Positions 13,230 to 15,962 of a DNA stretch of 15,962 nucleotides are shown piece after piece. Source of the stretch: JAUHWS01 sp964571805 (GTDB taxonomy: Bacteria > Patescibacteriota > Gracilibacteria > UM-FILTER-43-11); contig CAZNDI010000014.1 in assembly GCA_964571805.1 (NCBI GenBank), positions 1 through 15,962 on the forward strand, read 5' to 3'. The number at the start of each line of letters is the position of its first letter. Within the stretch, counting starts at the first letter, position 1. Below the pieces are notes generated by a model. It saw nothing but the letters and a program-made list of their open reading frames with translations. It had not been told where the DNA came from and ran no database searches. The translations under genes and the position numbers were made by a program.

Positions 13230-14108
13230 GTGCCCAGAACCGCTAAAGACTACACCAACACGTATGGCAAACCCAACTGGTGTCCTGGTTGCGGGGATTT
13301 TGGAATTGAGATGGCGCTCAAGCAGGCCATGGCTAAAATGGACCTCGATCCAGACAAGATCACCTTTGTTTCGGGGATTGGTTGTGGAGCCAATATGCCT
13401 TATTGGTTCAGTACCTACGGGGCCATTACCTTACACGGTCGGGCCTTGCCTTTTGCGACGGGTGCCAAGCTGGCCAATCATTCCCAGCAGGTGGTGGTGG
13501 AGGGGGGGGATGGCGATGGGTATGGGATCGGAATGGGTCATTTTGTCCACACGATGCGACGGAACATCAACATGACCTATTTGGTCGGAAACAACACGGT
13601 GTACGGCCTCACCAAAGGCCAAGTGTCTCCGACGGCGGAAAAAGGCTGTAAGGCTCCTTCTACGCCCTTTGGCAATCCAGACCCTTCTATTAATCCATTA
13701 GCGATTGCCTTGAGCGCAGGTTGTAGTTTTGTGGCGCGTGGTTATGCAGGTAATTTGCCTCACCTCATTGATTTAATCGTCAAAGGCTTCAATCACAAAG
13801 GATTCTCGTATATCGACGTTCTCCAGCCTTGTGTGACCTACGATAAGGTTCACGGTTACAGTTATTACCAAGACCGAACTTATGATCTTGAGGCCAATGG
13901 TCATGATAAAACGGACAAGACAGCGGCTTTTGCCAAAGCCTTTGAAGACGATCGCTCTCCGATCGGCATTTTCTTTCAGGAGGAACGGGATGTGTATGAA
14001 GATGTCCAGCCTCAATTTGCCACTGGCCCTCTCACGAGCAAAGATATCTACAACATCGACATTTCCGATTTATTTGGACAATATTCTTTTGTGGGGGATG
14101 GAGGGTAG
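13230..14108 (+). CDS. korB: 2-oxoacid:ferredoxin oxidoreductase, beta subunit
   Basis: This 292-residue TPP- and iron-sulfur-binding subunit has WCPGCGDFG (C18, C21), GIGCGANMPYWF (C52) and DVLQPCVTYD (C201). Together these are the four expected ligands of the single [4Fe-4S] cluster of two-subunit enzymes. The TPP/Mg motif is GGDGDGYGIG (93-102) followed by GNNTVYGLTKGQ (Asn121-Asn122). No extra ferredoxin-like delta subunit is present, as usual for KorAB-type enzymes. It completes the active site with korA, 70 bp upstream, which is a longer gap than usual for this pair. The start is GTG at 13230: a TAA lies seven codons upstream with no ATG between, and no ribosome site is at normal distance; AGGAGAGG is about 35 bases away. 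The gene converges on the lipoprotein gene. Confidence 0.94.
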   Translation: MPRTAKDYTNTYGKPNWCPGCGDFGIEMALKQAMAKMDLDPDKITFVSGIGCGANMPYWFSTYGAITLHGRALPFATGAKLANHSQQVVVEGGDGDGYGIGMGHFVHTMRRNINMTYLVGNNTVYGLTKGQVSPTAEKGCKAPSTPFGNPDPSINPLAIALSAGCSFVARGYAGNLPHLIDLIVKGFNHKGFSYIDVLQPCVTYDKVHGYSYYQDRTYDLEANGHDKTDKTAAFAKAFEDDRSPIGIFFQEERDVYEDVQPQFATGPLTSKDIYNIDISDLFGQYSFVGDGG

Positions 14109-14122
14109 TTTTCTGACTAAAT

Positions 14123-14151
14123 GGTCCAAATTTTGACTGTCAAAAATCACC
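14123..14151. terminator. Inverted repeat between convergent korB and lipoprotein genes
   Basis: TTTTGAC (14131-14137) and GTCAAAA (14139-14145) are exact complements around one base, with GGT and ACC (14123-14125, 14149-14151) as a possible outer stem. The location between two stops suits a shared terminator, but the stem is AT-rich and no T-run follows on either strand. Confidence 0.3.
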
Positions 14152-14167
14152 GATATAAAAAATCTAG

Positions 14168-15262
14168 CTATTCTCCAGATATAACTGAACCCTTGAGGTC
14201 ATATTTTTTCTCGAACGATCTGATCGTACCATTGTTGTCTGATGCTTGGCATTGAATCTTAACCACTCCTTCTTCAATATTTAGGTCTACAGTAGTGCCT
14301 ATATAACAGTCAGAAAGTTCATCAAATCTTTTTGTTTCTAAGAAAAAAAGCTTACCACCTTCTCCAGGACTTGAGGGCTCACAAAAGAGGAGGGGCTGAT
14401 TGCCTATTTGTTCACAGCTCGATATTCTGCTTGAACCCAAAGGTGCTTCTGAAGTAATAGGATAAATAGTGGCTATCAAATAATCTTTATTTTTTGCTTT
14501 TTCAAATTTTCTTATCGTTCCTTGAAAGGCATAATAATATACCTCTTTTTTTAGTTGATTGGCTTTATCTTTAATTTCTCCTAATCGTTTTTCTTGCAAT
14601 TTTTGAAGTTCTAAATTCAATTGATTATTCGTTAAATGTGTTGAGTCTTGTATTTTCATTTCATCTTTTTTTCCACAACTAGCATAGAAGCTTACATAAT
14701 CATTTGTAACTCTTTCTAAGAAGTAGTTGCATTGAATTTCCCCCATTTCTTCTAGAAACACATTCCTTCCTGTCAGTGCTATTAAACCCCTTTTAAACTC
14801 AGGTAAGACTGTCTTTTCAAGTTCAACTTCTCTGAAAAAATTCATGATGAATAAATCTTCTTTATCATACTCATAATCACTTTCTAGAAAACTCTGGTTT
14901 AAAAGTTCAGAAATGGAAAAGGAAACATAAGGGGATCTGATTGGGGCACCAATAATTGGAGTTCTTTTTGGTTGATTTTTTTCGGAGAGCAATTTTTTTT
15001 CTAATGTGGATGGTAAATAAATGAAGGCGTACCTTTCAGCTATTCTTTCTGCGCTTAAAAATTCTCCCAAATTGGTCATTGGCCCAAAGCCTATTTCAAA
15101 AAATTCCCCTTCCTTTTGTGTTGTCAGGTCTTCGTTGTTTTTAATTCCTTCCGCATTACTTTTTGATGCTACTGAAGTCGTTTGTACTTTTCCTTCCTCG
15201 CTTGAGGAACAAGCACTAAATAGGAGAAAGCTTAGTCCTAGAATGATATATAGTGATTTCAT
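14168..15262 (-). CDS. Putative lipoprotein, function unknown
   Basis: The 364-residue product starts with a lipoprotein signal: MKSLYIILGLSFLLFSAC, with Cys18 as the lipidation site (lipobox FSAC; Phe at -3 is tolerated but not the most common). A Ser/Thr/Glu-rich linker follows. The remainder is hydrophilic with mixed helix and strand. It has FGPMTNLGEFLSAERIAERYAFIYLP near residue 60 and a charged helix at about 215-240 (LNLELQKLQEKRLGEIKDKANQLKKEV) that could be a coiled coil. Several cysteines in the mature part (CNYF, CGKK, CEQIG, CEPSS, CYIG, CQAS) suggest disulfides in an exported protein. I recognise no family. ATG at 15262 lacks a clear ribosome site. It is 24 bp downstream of the propeller gene, so the two are probably one operon of exported proteins. 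It is more A+T-rich than korAB. Confidence 0.75.
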   Translation of the reverse strand: MKSLYIILGLSFLLFSACSSSEEGKVQTTSVASKSNAEGIKNNEDLTTQKEGEFFEIGFGPMTNLGEFLSAERIAERYAFIYLPSTLEKKLLSEKNQPKRTPIIGAPIRSPYVSFSISELLNQSFLESDYEYDKEDLFIMNFFREVELEKTVLPEFKRGLIALTGRNVFLEEMGEIQCNYFLERVTNDYVSFYASCGKKDEMKIQDSTHLTNNQLNLELQKLQEKRLGEIKDKANQLKKEVYYYAFQGTIRKFEKAKNKDYLIATIYPITSEAPLGSSRISSCEQIGNQPLLFCEPSSPGEGGKLFFLETKRFDELSDCYIGTTVDLNIEEGVVKIQCQASDNNGTIRSFEKKYDLKGSVISGE

Positions 15263-15286
15263 GGTTATATATTTTATGGTGCCAGT

Positions 15287-15962
15287 CTAATTTAAATAAG
15301 GTTTGAGTCCGACTAGATTAAGATTTTCTTCTTTTTGGCTGACTCGATTGTAAACCCAAATTTCTGCACTGGGGGTTTCTTTTCCTAGCTGACTTTCGTA
15401 AAAAGCTCCAGTTGCTGAAGCCTTGTAACGTTCGAAGGCTATTTTTTCTCCATTGGAAGAGACATGAAAAAAGCCTTCAAAATATGTTGCATCTTTGGTT
15501 AGCTGAAAAAGTTTTTCCTCTTTCAGGTCATAGCGATAGAGATGATAAGGATTCAGTTGAAGTAGACCAGTTTGTTGTTCAGCCAAACTCAAAAGAAAAT
15601 AGACATTGTCTCCCTTTCGATCAAAAATAGGAAATTGAATCTGACCAATGCCTTTTCCAAGAATTTTTGTATTTCCATCATTTTCTCTAAGTAATAGATC
15701 GTGTGGACTAAAAGGGTCGGTGAAATCTACAAAAACCAATTTACTTCCGTCTGGGCTTAAGTTATAGGATCCAGCATAATTTTCTAGATAGACCACTTGA
15801 TCTAGATTCTCCTTTACGGGGAGGATTGTAATATCTCCCGTAATCAATCGACCGACGATATAATTAGAATCAGGAGAAAAGAAAAATTCACTGCCATAAA
15901 TTTCTTTATTCCAAAATTCAGTCCATTTTCCATTTTCAGGTTTGAAAATCCATAAGCTTCCT
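15287..15962 (-). CDS. TolB/WD40-like beta-propeller protein, C-terminal part (5' end outside window)
   Basis: The frame stays open on the minus strand from the TAG at 15287-15289 to the window end, so the internal TTG near 15847 is not the start. About 224 residues are visible. Repeats of PD40/WD40-like type recur: SGLWIF-type strand then EFFFSPDSNYIVGRL, SYNLSPDGSKLVFVDF, QIQFPIFDRKGDNVYFLL and FHVSSNGEKIAFERY, each with the turn S/D-x-D/N-G followed by a hydrophobic strand. Other blades end in LYRYDLKEEKLFQLTKD and IWVYNRVSQKEENL. Such propellers usually mediate protein or glycan contacts in the envelope, and some belong to TolB or prolyl-oligopeptidase-like proteins; no protease or TolB N-terminal domain is visible here. 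It is upstream of, and probably co-transcribed with, the lipoprotein gene. Confidence 0.8.
   Translation of the reverse strand, partial: GSLWIFKPENGKWTEFWNKEIYGSEFFFSPDSNYIVGRLITGDITILPVKENLDQVVYLENYAGSYNLSPDGSKLVFVDFTDPFSPHDLLLRENDGNTKILGKGIGQIQFPIFDRKGDNVYFLLSLAEQQTGLLQLNPYHLYRYDLKEEKLFQLTKDATYFEGFFHVSSNGEKIAFERYKASATGAFYESQLGKETPSAEIWVYNRVSQKEENLNLVGLKPYLN

Noticed and set aside
15845..15847. TTG as the start of the propeller gene
   Set aside because: The same frame is open to the window end and encodes a further propeller repeat (FFFSPDSNYIVGRL), so the gene begins outside.
1..15962. CRISPR array, tRNA, rRNA or toxin-antitoxin genes
   Set aside because: No regularly spaced direct repeats, no tRNA- or rRNA-like segments and no recognisable small toxin-antitoxin pairs were seen on either strand.

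Overview
The window is a bacterial chromosome segment with moderate A+T content and the standard stop-code reading. TGA ends at least three recognisable genes (the DUF192 protein, the S41 protease and dnaJ), which argues against the UGA-recoded lineages. The gene set mixes conserved housekeeping families (nrdR, dgt, dnaJ, yraN, a Ctp protease) with an oxygen-sensitive two-subunit 2-oxoacid:ferredoxin oxidoreductase, which suggests an organism with at least partly anaerobic metabolism. A large alpha-2-macroglobulin-like protein, a lipoprotein and a beta-propeller protein point to a well-developed cell envelope. I cannot assign a phylum from the sequence alone.

Layout. (1) 1-2073 (+): C-terminal part of an alpha-2-macroglobulin (A2M) family protein. 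Its first 43 residues are the C-terminal end of a Hint (intein/hedgehog-type self-processing) domain, located where the protease bait region lies in A2Ms. (2) 2136-3139 (-): a DolK/phytol-kinase-like CTP:lipid kinase followed by yraN. Perfect, loopless palindromes lie on both sides of yraN. (3) 3235-4171: a complete IS1595-type insertion sequence with inverted ends and a 9-bp target duplication, sitting in the intergenic region just upstream of dgt. (4) 4216-5861 (+): dgt and nrdR, two genes that both limit dNTP pools. (5) 5879-7249 (-): an orphan AAA-type ATPase with a winged-helix tail and a very AT-rich upstream region. (6) 7406-8425 (+): an O-methyltransferase and a DUF192 membrane-anchored protein. 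(7) 8434-10820 (-): dnaJ then a ctpA-type S41 protease, both acting in protein quality control. (8) 11018-14108 (+): a small membrane protein, then korA (fused gamma-alpha) and korB. (9) 14168-15962 (-): a TolB/WD40-like propeller protein (cut by the window end) followed by a lipoprotein gene.

Most transcription units are short and change direction often. The strongest candidate for something undescribed is the Hint domain at the bait position of the A2M, which would make this a macroglobulin that could cleave itself rather than waiting for a protease. Secondary points are a TAGGAT...ATCCTA palindrome recurring in front of two unrelated operons, a set of mutually exclusive hairpins between korA and korB, the sequestered start codon of the transposase, and the paired perfect palindromes around yraN.
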